This document shows positions 1-8,637 of a stretch of DNA of 22,668 bases, one piece after another. Source of the DNA: a virus; the IMG/VR virus record IMGVR_UViG_3300028843_000060, positions 1 through 22,668 of that record. One strand, given 5' to 3'. Each line of letters opens with the position of its first letter. Positions within the stretch are counted from its first letter, which is position 1. Below the pieces are notes generated by a model. That model had not been told where the DNA came from, made no database searches, and saw only the letters and a list, made by a program, of their open reading frames with translations. Position numbers and translations under genes: made by a program.

Positions 1-540
1 AATGCTTCTGGTAAGGAAGAACTTGATGATTTAACAGAATTTGCAAGGGAAGCTGCACGTCAAATAGAAAACGGCTTTGCTGACTTCTTCTTTGATGCCA
101 TGCAGGGTAACTTCGATAACATGGGTGATTCATTTAAGAAGACTATCGATAGAATGGTAGCGAACTTCTTAGCATCAAAATTGGCTGGATTCTTATTCGG
201 TGATTTTGGTACATCATCCGGTTCATTAGGTGGTGTTGTTGGTCAAGGTGTTGCCGCATTCCAAGGATTCTTTGCTGATGGTGGTAATGTAGTAGCTAAT
301 AGACCATTGATGGTAGGTGAACGTGGACCTGAATTGTTCGTACCTAATACGTCTGGCACTATAGTTTCTAACGACACTATAAATAATAACAGTAGTGGTG
401 GTGGAACGATTAATCTCACAGTAAATGCTTTAGATAGCAAAGATGTTATTTCGAAATTAGAAGAAATCAAACGTCCATTAACCGAAATGATTAACGGAAC
501 TAACCAAATTTATGGTCTTCAAAACGGAGCAACGATTTAA
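1..540 (+). CDS. Tail tape measure protein, C-terminal end (partial)
   Basis: The frame is open from the first base, so the gene begins outside the window; about 179 residues are visible. Tape measure proteins fill the tail tube and set its length. The supporting feature is the segment GRP/RPLMVGERGPELFVPNTSG at about positions 300-359, a C-terminal motif common in lambda-type and GTA-type tape measures, preceded by a Gly/Ser/Ala-rich hydrophobic stretch (LAGFLFGDFGTSSGSLGGVVG) and followed by a short coiled-coil-like end. The stop codon overlaps the next start by one base (TAATG). The position directly ahead of DUF2460 and DUF2163 genes is the expected one. Confidence in the family is high although the bulk of the protein is not seen. 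Confidence 0.85.
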   Translation, partial: NASGKEELDDLTEFAREAARQIENGFADFFFDAMQGNFDNMGDSFKKTIDRMVANFLASKLAGFLFGDFGTSSGSLGGVVGQGVAAFQGFFADGGNVVANRPLMVGERGPELFVPNTSGTIVSNDTINNNSSGGGTINLTVNALDSKDVISKLEEIKRPLTEMINGTNQIYGLQNGATI

Positions 541-1145
541 TGGCTTTTCAAAACGAACTTTTTCCATCAGTTAAACTGGTACACGGTGTAGCTAAGTCAA
601 TACTTGACCCTGTTGCGATAGTGTCTAATGGGAACACAGAATACAGAATCAAACGTAATAGGTATGAACGTTATCAATGGCTCATACCTTCTAACAACAT
701 CACTGATGAAGATAAGGTAACCATTTCCGGCTTCTTAGCTGACAAGGATTATGCGTTAGATTCCTTCAAGTTTCAAGACCCAGATTTACCAAGATTAGAT
801 AATGCTAAATTAGGTTATGATAATGCCTCTGATTGGTTTTTTAACATTCCTTACGATGAAAACACCCCAGGTAAACATAGGGTGTTCCATTCAGATAATC
901 TGGTGGTTACTGTTGATGGTGGTCCCGCACCATTTGGGTGGAGTCTTGCAACGAATTCCAGCGGTAACCCTGTTATACACATCACCTCAGTTTTTGATGG
1001 GAGTGATGTGAGAGTAACAGGCGACATTTACTTTGTTGTCCGCTTAGATTCTACAATAGGTTGGTCTATTAAAGCTGTTGATGGTGTTAACGAACCTACA
1101 ATAGTAGGTTATTCCGAGCTTAAACTTATTGAGGTTTTTGAATAA
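540..1145 (+). CDS. DUF2460-family distal tail protein (GTA gp12-like)
   Basis: This 201-residue protein begins MAFQNELFPSVKLVHG and contains the run NRYERYQWLIPSNNIT, matching the pattern of DUF2460 proteins, which are about 200 residues long and form the distal tail ring that joins the tail tube to the hub in GTA-like particles. The segment around residues 108-170 (HRVFHSDNLVVTVDG) corresponds to the conserved middle part of the family. The start is fixed by the one-base TAATG overlap with the tape measure gene, which suggests translation by reinitiation. Identification rests on recognised sequence pattern and on gene order; no search was run. Confidence 0.82.
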   Translation: MAFQNELFPSVKLVHGVAKSILDPVAIVSNGNTEYRIKRNRYERYQWLIPSNNITDEDKVTISGFLADKDYALDSFKFQDPDLPRLDNAKLGYDNASDWFFNIPYDENTPGKHRVFHSDNLVVTVDGGPAPFGWSLATNSSGNPVIHITSVFDGSDVRVTGDIYFVVRLDSTIGWSIKAVDGVNEPTIVGYSELKLIEVFE

Positions 1146-1993
1146 TGAGAAACATTTCTGCTGGCTTAAAGTCCGCTATAATGTCCGGTAAGATTGCTAA
1201 CCTTGTGAAAATTACAAGAGCTGATGCTACTATTTACACTTACACTGACCATGATGCAACCTTAAATGTTGGTGGGTTAGACTATGAACCTGCTCCTGGC
1301 TTGCAACGATTAAGGCTTGAAAGTACCACTGATAATAAAGTATCGAATCAACAATTTGCTGCTGGTTGGTTAAACTTTGAAAGTAATGATTTACATGAAG
1401 GATTATTCGATAATGCTGAAGTGGAAGTAATGAAAGTCGGGTGGGATGATTTAGCTGCTGGATTCATAACAACATTCTACGGTAATTTAGGTATTATTCA
1501 ATGGACAGATGATGGTTTTAAAGCTGATGTTCATTCAATAACACGTAAATTAAACAGGAACTTTGGTATTACTACTACAGCATCATGTAGACATAGATTG
1601 TTCGACCCCGCAGATGTTTCATCGACTGGACTATGTGGTATAAATAAAGGAACATTCACTTACACTGGAACAATTTCATCAATCGTCAAAGATAGATACA
1701 GATTTGAGGTTACAGGCACTTTCCCAACAACACAGAACTATGTGGCGTTCGGAGAGTTAACGTTCACTAGCGGGCTTAATAACGGCTTAGTTTATGAAGT
1801 ATCTAAGCATGATGTAGGTGCATTTACTGAATTTGAATTAATGATACAAACAATAAGAGCGGTAGCAGTAGGTGATACATTCACGGTAACCGCAGGATGT
1901 GACAAAGCTTTTGGAACATGTAAAAATAAGTTTGCTAATGGTGCTAATTTTGGTGGTATGCCTCACATACAATCAGAGATACAATTCAGATAA
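1145..1993 (+). CDS. DUF2163 / BR0599-type tail hub protein (GTA gp13-like)
   Basis: This 282-residue protein has the two-part structure of the family: an N-terminal DUF2163 domain (roughly 1-145) and the C-terminal BR0599-type domain (roughly 190-280), ending in GCDKAFGTCKNKFANG followed by NFGGMPHI. Four cysteines, C148, C164, C252 and C259, lie at the positions that in the GTA hub protein bind an iron-sulfur cluster, so this protein may also carry one; that is inference from family knowledge. It would sit at the tail tip between the distal tail ring and the gp15-like hub. Start and stop both use one-base TAATG overlaps with the neighbours. A T4-late-like TATAAATA at 1639-1646 inside the gene is probably chance. 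Confidence 0.85.
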   Translation: MRNISAGLKSAIMSGKIANLVKITRADATIYTYTDHDATLNVGGLDYEPAPGLQRLRLESTTDNKVSNQQFAAGWLNFESNDLHEGLFDNAEVEVMKVGWDDLAAGFITTFYGNLGIIQWTDDGFKADVHSITRKLNRNFGITTTASCRHRLFDPADVSSTGLCGINKGTFTYTGTISSIVKDRYRFEVTGTFPTTQNYVAFGELTFTSGLNNGLVYEVSKHDVGAFTEFELMIQTIRAVAVGDTFTVTAGCDKAFGTCKNKFANGANFGGMPHIQSEIQFR

Positions 1994-2427
1994 TGGCAAC
2001 ACGCAAAACGATACTAAAACACGCCAAGACGTGGTTAGGGACACCATACCAACACCAAGCAATGGTTAAAGGTGTGGCTGTTGATTGTGCTATGTTAATA
2101 GCTGGTATCGCTAAAGATTGTGGTATTAAGATTGACTGTAAGAAGATACCACCATACACAACACAATGGTTTCTTCATAACAGGGAAGAATTGTTGAAAG
2201 ACATTATGGTGAATTTAGGTTTCAAAGAGATACCTTTAAAGGACGCAAAAGCTGGTGATGTATTAGGTTTCAAATACGGTAGGGTTATGAGCCACTTAGG
2301 TATTAAATCTACCAATGATAAATTGATACAAGCATCAGCGGAAACTAACATGGTTACTGAATCGCATTATGATGACATGAAATCACACCTTATAGCCGCT
2401 TATAGGTTCCCAAATGGTAAACTATGA
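1993..2427 (+). CDS. NlpC/P60 cysteine peptidase of the tail tip (GTA gp14-like)
   Basis: A 144-residue protein. The N-terminal run KTWLGTPYQHQAMVKG followed by VDCAMLI is the NlpC/P60 signature, with C32 as the likely catalytic cysteine; the histidine in MSHLGI (residue about 99) fits the second catalytic residue. Such tail-tip peptidases cut peptidoglycan cross-links during DNA entry. The length matches the short GTA gp14 type with no extra binding domain. The start is given by the TAATG overlap with the DUF2163 gene. Position between DUF2163 and the gp15-like hub is exactly as expected. Confidence 0.86.
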   Translation: MATRKTILKHAKTWLGTPYQHQAMVKGVAVDCAMLIAGIAKDCGIKIDCKKIPPYTTQWFLHNREELLKDIMVNLGFKEIPLKDAKAGDVLGFKYGRVMSHLGIKSTNDKLIQASAETNMVTESHYDDMKSHLIAAYRFPNGKL

Positions 2428-2440
2428 TGATTGGATTTTA

Positions 2441-2560
2441 ATGTCTGATGATGAACGTGAAGAGTGGGCTGAAGACATAAGAAAGGGAGTTGAAGAAGTT
2501 GAAAGAAATAGTGAAATACTCGATAGAGTGGTTGAATCAAACAGACAAGACCAACGATGA
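2441..2560 (+). CDS. Possible 39-residue acidic protein
   Basis: An ATG-started frame of 39 codons (MSDDEREEWAEDIRKGVEEV...) that begins 13 bases after the NlpC/P60 stop and overlaps the next small gene in another frame by about 60 bases. The composition is strongly charged and helix-forming, as in a short coiled coil, and looks like real protein rather than random sequence. No good ribosome binding site is seen upstream. It could be a real small gene, a coupling ORF for the next one, or part of one former gene broken by a frameshift with the 2499 frame. Function unknown. Confidence 0.35.
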   Translation: MSDDEREEWAEDIRKGVEEVERNSEILDRVVESNRQDQR

Positions 2561-2702
2561 ACTTAGAGTGTTGGTCTATAGGAGACATAAATTAATAGAA
2601 CCTAAGTGTGGATGCTACGGTAAACGAATTTACAACAAACTTAAAAACAAGAATCTAATCAAAGAATTGGAAGAACAAATAGACGAATTTATTGGAGCAT
2701 AA
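2499..2702 (+). CDS. Small basic protein, unknown
   Basis: About 67 residues, Lys-rich, with a CGCYGKRIYNKLKNKN segment that could hold a small metal site or simply bind nucleic acid, and a helical C-terminus (KNLIKELEEQIDEFIGA). No ATG exists in the open part of this frame. The TTG at 2499 is chosen because GGAG at 2486-2489 lies nine bases before it; the TTG at 2490 would abut that site. The stop codon is directly followed by the ATG of the tail hub gene at 2703. It lies inside the tail-tip block at a place where GTA-like clusters normally have no gene. Confidence 0.6.
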   Translation: MKEIVKYSIEWLNQTDKTNDELRVLVYRRHKLIEPKCGCYGKRIYNKLKNKNLIKELEEQIDEFIGA

Positions 2703-3311
2703 ATGTCACAGTTAATAATACCATCAGCGGGAGCATTGTTAGGCTCATACTTCGGACCAACAGGTTCCAGTATTGGTTGGGCTATAGGTTCCATGTTATC
2801 AGCTCAAGACGAAACTATTGCTGTTGATAACACAACACAGATTGGTGATTTAAGAGTTCAGACAAGCGAATACGGTGTACCCATACCCACGGTAATAGGT
2901 AAGCAACGTGTAGCTGGTAATGTTATTTGGGCTGAAGAAAAGGTTCCCCATGTAGCAACAACTGATAGTGGTGGTTCCAAAGGTTCCCCAGTAGTAACAA
3001 CATCAACAACATCTTACACAATCTCATTAGCTATTTTACTATGCAAAGGTACAATCTTGGGTGTTGATAAGATTTGGGCTGATGGTAAATTAATCATAGA
3101 TTCAACAAGTTCAGTTGAAAAACTGATAGGTACATTGTATCTTGGAACAGACACACAAAATCCTGATAGTTACATGGAAGGTAAGTTAGGTGCTGGTAAT
3201 GTTCCTGCTTATAGAGGATTATCATACATGGTATTAAAAGATGTAGACTTAGGTGCATCAGGTAGAATCCCAAACTTCACGTTTAGGGTATTAAAAGAGG
3301 GGTTAATTTAA
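2703..3311 (+). CDS. N-terminal part of gp15-like tail hub / host specificity protein
   Basis: This 202-residue protein reads as the first domain of GTA gp15 / rcc01698-type hubs. It has a Gly-rich hydrophobic N-terminus (AGALLGSYFGPTGSSIGWAIG), then GDLRVQTSEYGVPIPTVIGK, a VWAEEKV-like segment, SYTISLAILLCKGTILGVDKIWADGKLI and PAYRGLSYMVLKDVDL. In related phages these residues continue directly into the rest of a hub of about 1000 or more residues. Here the frame stops at 3311 and the remainder of the hub is found in the gene at 4547. The stop overlaps the next start by one base. The protein therefore probably assembles with the 4547 product as a split hub. Confidence 0.8.
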   Translation: MSQLIIPSAGALLGSYFGPTGSSIGWAIGSMLSAQDETIAVDNTTQIGDLRVQTSEYGVPIPTVIGKQRVAGNVIWAEEKVPHVATTDSGGSKGSPVVTTSTTSYTISLAILLCKGTILGVDKIWADGKLIIDSTSSVEKLIGTLYLGTDTQNPDSYMEGKLGAGNVPAYRGLSYMVLKDVDLGASGRIPNFTFRVLKEGLI

Positions 3312-4543
3312 TGTGGCAATTTAATAGGTTATTAGATGGAACAGCTACAGACCCAAAAGATTTACTGTTTGATGGTAGGTATGTTGTAGTATTAACTTCT
3401 GTTGACATGAGATTCTTTGACTTCAAAGATTACATAGCACCAGATAATTTACCTTATGGTGTTCCAGAAGTTGCAAACACCGACACGTTAATAACTAATA
3501 AGAACATCACCATGCCAGTAGCAAAAAGCTATGCGTTTGGTGGTAGTCAATTCGTATTCTTAGATAATCACTTCTTCATCATTAACAATGTGGTATTCAA
3601 TACCATCTTGAAGATAGATACTGCTGGTAATTTAGTTGACACCATCATTACACCCGAAACGATGAATTCGAACTTAGCTGTTGTTAATGGTAATCTATGG
3701 TGTACTTCTTTCAACAAGCTTGATTCTTTAGACGAACAATACTTATACTCATTAAATTCTGCTGGTAATCAATTAACTAAGACCAGAATACCAAGACGAC
3801 ACCAAGCTGAAGAAAGATACTTAGAAACAGATTACAACGGTCATGTGTTGGTAACAGAATTTAATGAATTAAGCGTTTCTAAGTTTAACCATGTTACAGG
3901 TGCTTACGTTTCTAACATAAGAGTTTCAAGAGAACCTTATTACCTCAAAACATTATCAGATAGAACAGTGTTCGTAGCTTCAACAGATAGTTCATTCGAC
4001 CCAGAAACACCAAGATGGATTGTAAGTGGTGGTTCAACAGATGTTTCACCAATTCAACCTTATGACACAGGTATACTATCAACAATAGACACGATTCTTG
4101 ACGCTCAGTTAACGAACTACGAAACCTTGGGTAAATGCTTAGGTATTGCTGAAGATGGTGCTGGTGACATGTGGATGACCACAGAACGAGTATTGGATGG
4201 AGTTAAGAGTTTATACAGAATAACATTATCAAACGATGAAGTTAAGATGACTAATTCATGGACACTTACAGAACCTTCATCGTCAAGACCACTTGATTAC
4301 AACATCACTGAAACACATTTAAAGAGTGTTGACTTCAGAAAGTCTATCAGAACACACCCTTTCACCTATCAAAAATGGGATGGAACAAACATAGTAAATG
4401 TGTCGGTTCCAGCATTCCATTTTTTCATAAGTGGTTCACATTTACAAGGGCATGAAATGAATGAGTTATACAACACTCAGAACATTTACACGAATTCAAC
4501 AACTATGGTATCTACGGGTAATCATAGTTACATAGGAGATTAA
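3311..4543 (+). CDS. Predicted beta-propeller protein inserted in the tail hub locus
   Basis: A 410-residue protein with repeated strand-turn patterns typical of YncE/NHL-like propellers: FDGRYVVVLTSVDMRFFDF, LKIDTAGNLVDTI, AVVNGNLWCTSFNKL, LYSLNSAGNQLTKTRI, DYNGHVLVTEFNELSVSKFN, LKTLSDRTVFVAST, and AEDGAGDMWMTTERV. No signal peptide or membrane segment is seen. It starts at a TAATG overlap with the hub N-terminal gene and ends three bases before the hub C-terminal gene, so it is co-translated with both. A structural role at the tail tip, perhaps receptor binding, is inferred from position. The exact family was not recognised. Confidence 0.62.
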   Translation: MWQFNRLLDGTATDPKDLLFDGRYVVVLTSVDMRFFDFKDYIAPDNLPYGVPEVANTDTLITNKNITMPVAKSYAFGGSQFVFLDNHFFIINNVVFNTILKIDTAGNLVDTIITPETMNSNLAVVNGNLWCTSFNKLDSLDEQYLYSLNSAGNQLTKTRIPRRHQAEERYLETDYNGHVLVTEFNELSVSKFNHVTGAYVSNIRVSREPYYLKTLSDRTVFVASTDSSFDPETPRWIVSGGSTDVSPIQPYDTGILSTIDTILDAQLTNYETLGKCLGIAEDGAGDMWMTTERVLDGVKSLYRITLSNDEVKMTNSWTLTEPSSSRPLDYNITETHLKSVDFRKSIRTHPFTYQKWDGTNIVNVSVPAFHFFISGSHLQGHEMNELYNTQNIYTNSTTMVSTGNHSYIGD

Positions 4544-4546
4544 TTA

Positions 4547-7048
4547 ATGAGCTTATGTCCATTACCAGATGCAAGTGGTGCCACATCACAACCTGCTGGC
4601 GTATTAACTACACCTAATCCAGTTAACGTCAATGAAGATTGTAATGTAACAGGCACTAACATTGTTACAGGTTCAGGTGATGATACAGTAACAGAAGTTA
4701 TCTGCACAGGACCACCTGGACCTCAAGGTAATAAAGGTGACCCAGGTGTTGGTATTGATGGTGCTTGTGGTAAAGGTTTCGATTGGGAAGGTGATTGGGT
4801 TGACACGACTGGTTATTTTTCCCAAACTGATGTTTGTAATGCCTCTACTGTAGAACATAATGGTATCGCTTATGTGTGTATTTTAACTCACACTGCTGAT
4901 GGTGCTATAGATGAACCAGCGATAGGTACTGATTGGGGAACCTATTGGGACATTTTTGTTGGTCAAAGTGGTAGTGGTGGAACAGGTGATGTTAAATGGC
5001 AAGGTAATTGGGTTTCAACATTCCAGTATGAACCAGATGATTTTGTAACACATAATGCTTCTTCTTACATGTGCATAACTTCACATTTTTCAACTGATGA
5101 TACAGAACCAGATGAACAAGATGATTATGAAGGTGGTGAAAACTGGCACTTAGTTTCAACAGGTTTGGAAGATTACCTTACCTGGACTGACACTTTTGAC
5201 AACTTTTTCGATTGGGTAACTGACATAGACGAATGGGGGTTTGGTGATTGGTTACAGGTCATTGCTGGTGTAGCATTAGGTGCTGGTGTTGTTTGGGCTG
5301 GTATAAAACTATTAGATGCTTTTGATAGTGATGGTTCAGATAACGGTACAGGTGAAAACGCAGACCAAAGATTCACTTCTTTCAACGGTTCAGATGGATA
5401 CAACGGTGCTTTTACTAATCCACTATTACCAGATGTTGTGGCTGATTTATGTCAACTTGCTGGTATTAGTTATGACGTATCAGAATTACCAAATGAGGTA
5501 ATACATTCAAGCTTTGGTCGTATAACAACTATCAATAGTATCATTGAACAACTTGCTTTGATTTATCAATTCGATAGAGTTGAAAGTGGAACAATCATAA
5601 AGTTTATTCCAAAGGACAAACCACCAGTTAAAGAATTATTCTTAGATGACTTGGGTTATTCCCGTGATGGATTAGGTGAATCACCTTTCACATTTAAAAG
5701 ATTCCAAGGTATAGATTTACCAAGGGCTGTTAAGATAACGTATTTAAGTGAAGGTAATAACTACAACACTTTTACACAGGACACACGTTTTCAGAATTTT
5801 ACTGATGGTAATGATGTAAACTTGACGGTTTCAATGTCATTAGACGATACTAAAGCTAAAGAGATTACAGAAATAATCTTAAAGAATGCTCATTTAGAAC
5901 AAATGAACTATGGTTTTACTGGTTCTTATGACCAAATTGAATTGGAAGCTGGTGATGTTATTATAACACCCGCAGGTAACATGCGTATTACTAGAATTGT
6001 TGAAGCTGATGAAGGATTAGTTAACTTTTTATGTACTGATGCTTCTAACAATGATTCAACTTACACGGTTTCAGATTCTACGGTTTCTGTTCCTGAAACG
6101 CAGACTAATTTACCACCAGTTGTGGTGTTTAGTGATGCTTTCTTCTTAGATTTACCAGCACTATCATCAGATGATAACAAACCACGTTTACACGCTGCTG
6201 TTCATGGTTATGGTCAAGCTGGTTGGACAGGTGCATCAATTTACAAGTCGGTTAATGGTGGTTCAAGTTACACATTAGTAGCTAATACTGAATCAGAATC
6301 TACGTGGGGTAAAGTTGTTATAGCAACACCTACTACACCAACATGGCAAACATTTGACGATACGACTACAATAACTGTTGAATTAAAAACCGGAACATTA
6401 GCTTCTGTAGCTGACATTGATTTATACAATGATAGTAACAGGTGTATGATAGGTTCTGAAATGATAGCGTTCGGTACAGCAACGTTAATAGCTGCTGATA
6501 CTTATGAGCTGACCCATTTATTAAGAGGTCGTCAAGGCACTGATTGGGCTATAGGAACGCATGTTGCTGAAGAACCTTTCATCTTATTGAATGATTCATT
6601 AGTTGAACTACCTTATGATGCTGCTGATAGAGCAAAACCCGTATTGTATAAAGTTGTAAGTGCTGGTTCATCATTAGATGTAACAACATCATCAACAATT
6701 ACACCTTATGGAATTAACTTTGTTCCTTGGACTCAAATGAATCCTGCTGGAATCAAACAAACCAACAACGATTGGGAAATCAGTTGGACTGAACGCAACA
6801 AATTTGCTGGTGATGGTTTAGATGATTACCGTGAAATAATTAAAGATGAAGATTGGGCTGGCTGGACTGTAGTAATCTTAGACGGTGCTACACAAAAACG
6901 TGTTATCAATGTTCAGAAAGCTTCTTACACGTATAAAGCTGCTGACCAATTGAATGATTGGGGTGTAGTTCAAGGGAACATCACTGTTAAGATTTTAGGT
7001 CGCTCTAAAGTTGTTGGTGGTGGTTACTCATTAGAATACACGTTTTAA
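4547..7048 (+). CDS. C-terminal part of gp15-like tail hub with collagen-like, CBM-like and membrane-like insertions
   Basis: This 833-residue protein has a mosaic layout. Residues 55-72 are a short Gly-X-Y collagen-like run (GPPGPQGNKGDPGVGIDG). Residues about 78-139 and 148-206 are two copies of a CBM5/12 (ChiC-like) fold pattern, W-x-G-x-W ... Y/D ... V-x-H-N ... Y-x-C ... H ... W. Residues about 236-256 are hydrophobic (LQVIAGVALGAGVVWAGIKLL) and could cross or insert into a membrane. From about 290 onward it matches the gp15-type hub (DVVADLCQLAGISYDVSEL; ELTHLLRGRQGTDWA near 660-675) and ends with an FN3-like domain (WEISWTERNKFAGDGLDDY). GGAG eight or nine bases upstream supports the ATG. 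The hub N-terminal domain is missing and is encoded at 2703-3311. Confidence 0.8.
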   Translation: MSLCPLPDASGATSQPAGVLTTPNPVNVNEDCNVTGTNIVTGSGDDTVTEVICTGPPGPQGNKGDPGVGIDGACGKGFDWEGDWVDTTGYFSQTDVCNASTVEHNGIAYVCILTHTADGAIDEPAIGTDWGTYWDIFVGQSGSGGTGDVKWQGNWVSTFQYEPDDFVTHNASSYMCITSHFSTDDTEPDEQDDYEGGENWHLVSTGLEDYLTWTDTFDNFFDWVTDIDEWGFGDWLQVIAGVALGAGVVWAGIKLLDAFDSDGSDNGTGENADQRFTSFNGSDGYNGAFTNPLLPDVVADLCQLAGISYDVSELPNEVIHSSFGRITTINSIIEQLALIYQFDRVESGTIIKFIPKDKPPVKELFLDDLGYSRDGLGESPFTFKRFQGIDLPRAVKITYLSEGNNYNTFTQDTRFQNFTDGNDVNLTVSMSLDDTKAKEITEIILKNAHLEQMNYGFTGSYDQIELEAGDVIITPAGNMRITRIVEADEGLVNFLCTDASNNDSTYTVSDSTVSVPETQTNLPPVVVFSDAFFLDLPALSSDDNKPRLHAAVHGYGQAGWTGASIYKSVNGGSSYTLVANTESESTWGKVVIATPTTPTWQTFDDTTTITVELKTGTLASVADIDLYNDSNRCMIGSEMIAFGTATLIAADTYELTHLLRGRQGTDWAIGTHVAEEPFILLNDSLVELPYDAADRAKPVLYKVVSAGSSLDVTTSSTITPYGINFVPWTQMNPAGIKQTNNDWEISWTERNKFAGDGLDDYREIIKDEDWAGWTVVILDGATQKRVINVQKASYTYKAADQLNDWGVVQGNITVKILGRSKVVGGGYSLEYTF

Positions 7049-7054
7049 TAAATA
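7047..7054 (+). promoter_or_regulatory. Near match to the late promoter motif
   Basis: AATAAATACT overlaps the hub stop codon, one base different from TATAAATAC, 21 bases before the ATG at 7076. It is in the only sizeable gap of the tail block, so a weak late promoter for the fibre genes is possible. Confidence 0.3.
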
Positions 7055-7075
7055 CTGAAAAGATAAGGAAACATA

Positions 7076-7303
7076 ATGGCAACAACTACTAATCTCGACC
7101 TAACTTACATTGAGACAGGTCAAAAAGATAAAAGCACAACAATCAACACCAACATGGATTTGATAGATGCTTTACCACAATACCTCGGTGAACTTGCTTC
7201 TGACCCTGCAATTGTTGGCGTGTCTTACGGTTCAACTTATTACAACACAGGTTCTTCTAAGCTTAAAGTTTTGAAGACTGATGACACATGGATTAATACA
7301 TAA
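7076..7303 (+). CDS. Small phage structural protein, unknown
   Basis: This 75-residue protein begins MATTTNLDLTYIETGQKDKS and ends with a GSTYYNTGSSKLKVLKTDDTW segment, a pattern often seen in small proteins placed next to phage tail fibres (N-terminal 'N-x-N-x-D-x-I-D' helix followed by 'YYNT..KLKV' strands). AAGGA about seven bases before the ATG is a clear ribosome binding site. The stop overlaps the following fibre gene by one base. A near match to the late promoter motif (AATAAATAC) lies 21 bases upstream. A role as fibre adaptor or head decoration is possible but not shown. Confidence 0.65.
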   Translation: MATTTNLDLTYIETGQKDKSTTINTNMDLIDALPQYLGELASDPAIVGVSYGSTYYNTGSSKLKVLKTDDTWINT

Positions 7304-8628
7304 TGGCTTTAGCAACGAACACAACAGAAGGTGACATAGCATTAGCTGGTGATTTGAATGGGAATGTAAATTCACCATCATTGACCACTACTGGTGTGGT
7401 TCCCAATACGTATGCGAACGCTAAGATTGTAGTGGATGCAAAGGGTAGAATTATCCATGCTGAAGCTATGAGTGATGCTGACCGTGATGCTTTAGTTGAT
7501 GAAGCCCTATCACCACCAAACACATTCCCCGATGCTACTAATTCATCTAAAGGTATTGCACAGGTGGACGACACTGAAACACTAACCATAAGTGTTGATA
7601 GTATTGTAGGGTTTGATGAAACTACACTAACACACTCTTCTTCCACACTCAAAGGAATACTTAGTGTTCCTTATGGGACAGGACTGGTAATGAACAACGG
7701 TGTTCTTTCTACAGACCATGAGACGATGTATGATACAGCAACTAATTCGTCCAAAGGTATTCTAAGAGTAAATCCTAATTATGGTTTAACGTTGAATAGT
7801 GGCGTTGTTGGGTTTGACACCACCCAATTAATAGATAGTGAAGTGTACAGGAAAGGCGTTGTCCAGATAGATGACACTAATGGATTAAGTATAACTGCTG
7901 GTGTGTTGGGTCTTGATACATCTACACTACCAGATGCAACATCAGCAGCTAAAGGTATTGTCCAAATAGATGACACTAATGGATTAAGTATAACTGCTGG
8001 TGTATTGAGTTTTGATACATCTACACTACCAGATGCAACATCAGCAGCTAAAGGCGTTGTCCAGATAGATGACACTAATGGATTAAGTATAACTGCTGGT
8101 GTGTTGGGTCTTGATACATTGTCCGATGCAACAACAACATCTAAAGGTGTGGTTCAAATAGATGATACTAATGGGTTGGCTATAACTGCTGGTGTATTGG
8201 GTGTATCTCCAGCCACAAACACAACTTTCGGTACAGTGAAGTCTACCGACATTAACAACATAACAATAACTGCTGGTGCTATAGATGTTGGTACAAACGT
8301 GATTCAGAAAGACCAGAATTATGGGGCGATAATCCAGTCAGAGAATACAAATTATACGACAACAAACACCTTAACCCCAGATTTTGAAAATTTTTCATTT
8401 TACGAAATTGATAACCCAGATTTCATAATAACGATTAATAACCCAACATCTATACCAACAAAGGGTATTGTGGTTGTTGTGAAAATCATTAATTCTAGTA
8501 TTTTATCTATGGATACGGATTACATTTCAAACAACATCAATGCTGTGTTGCTTGGTGTTAACATTTTACTATTAGAATCCACTGGGACAAAAATTAAAGC
8601 GTCCCTAATAACAGATTTTCCAACATAA
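7303..8628 (+). CDS. Repeat-containing tail fibre protein A
   Basis: 441 residues. The N-terminal part (MALATNTTEGDIALAGDLNGN ... TTGVVPNTYANAKIVVDAKGRI) is the widespread phage fibre motif 'AGDL-x-G ... G-x-Y ... VD-x-KGRI'. Residues about 76-333 are eight repeats of roughly 28-34 residues with core DATSAAKGIVQIDDTNGL and S/LITAGVL. The last repeat, SPATNTTFGTVKSTDINN, is nearly identical in DNA to the last repeat of the following gene. The C-terminal ~100 residues are unique and probably form the receptor-contacting tip. The start lies in a TAATG overlap. Fibre trimer assembly is inferred from family knowledge. Confidence 0.75.
   Translation: MALATNTTEGDIALAGDLNGNVNSPSLTTTGVVPNTYANAKIVVDAKGRIIHAEAMSDADRDALVDEALSPPNTFPDATNSSKGIAQVDDTETLTISVDSIVGFDETTLTHSSSTLKGILSVPYGTGLVMNNGVLSTDHETMYDTATNSSKGILRVNPNYGLTLNSGVVGFDTTQLIDSEVYRKGVVQIDDTNGLSITAGVLGLDTSTLPDATSAAKGIVQIDDTNGLSITAGVLSFDTSTLPDATSAAKGVVQIDDTNGLSITAGVLGLDTLSDATTTSKGVVQIDDTNGLAITAGVLGVSPATNTTFGTVKSTDINNITITAGAIDVGTNVIQKDQNYGAIIQSENTNYTTTNTLTPDFENFSFYEIDNPDFIITINNPTSIPTKGIVVVVKIINSSILSMDTDYISNNINAVLLGVNILLLESTGTKIKASLITDFPT
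7528..8302 (+). repeat. Tandem coding repeats in fibre A (8 units)
   Basis: Eight direct repeats of about 87-102 bases. The central units are nearly identical at DNA level, for example the stretch starting ACATCTACACTACCAGATGC occurs at about 7919 and again 99 bases later. The outer units have diverged. The pattern suggests expansion by recombination within the gene. Confidence 0.85.
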
Positions 8629-8637
8629 GGAACAAAA

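Noticed and set aside
378-1646. TATAAATA at 378-385 and 1639-1646
   Set aside because: Both lie within genes, are followed by AT or AA rather than CA, and are not close to a start codon, so chance in AT-rich sequence is the simpler explanation.
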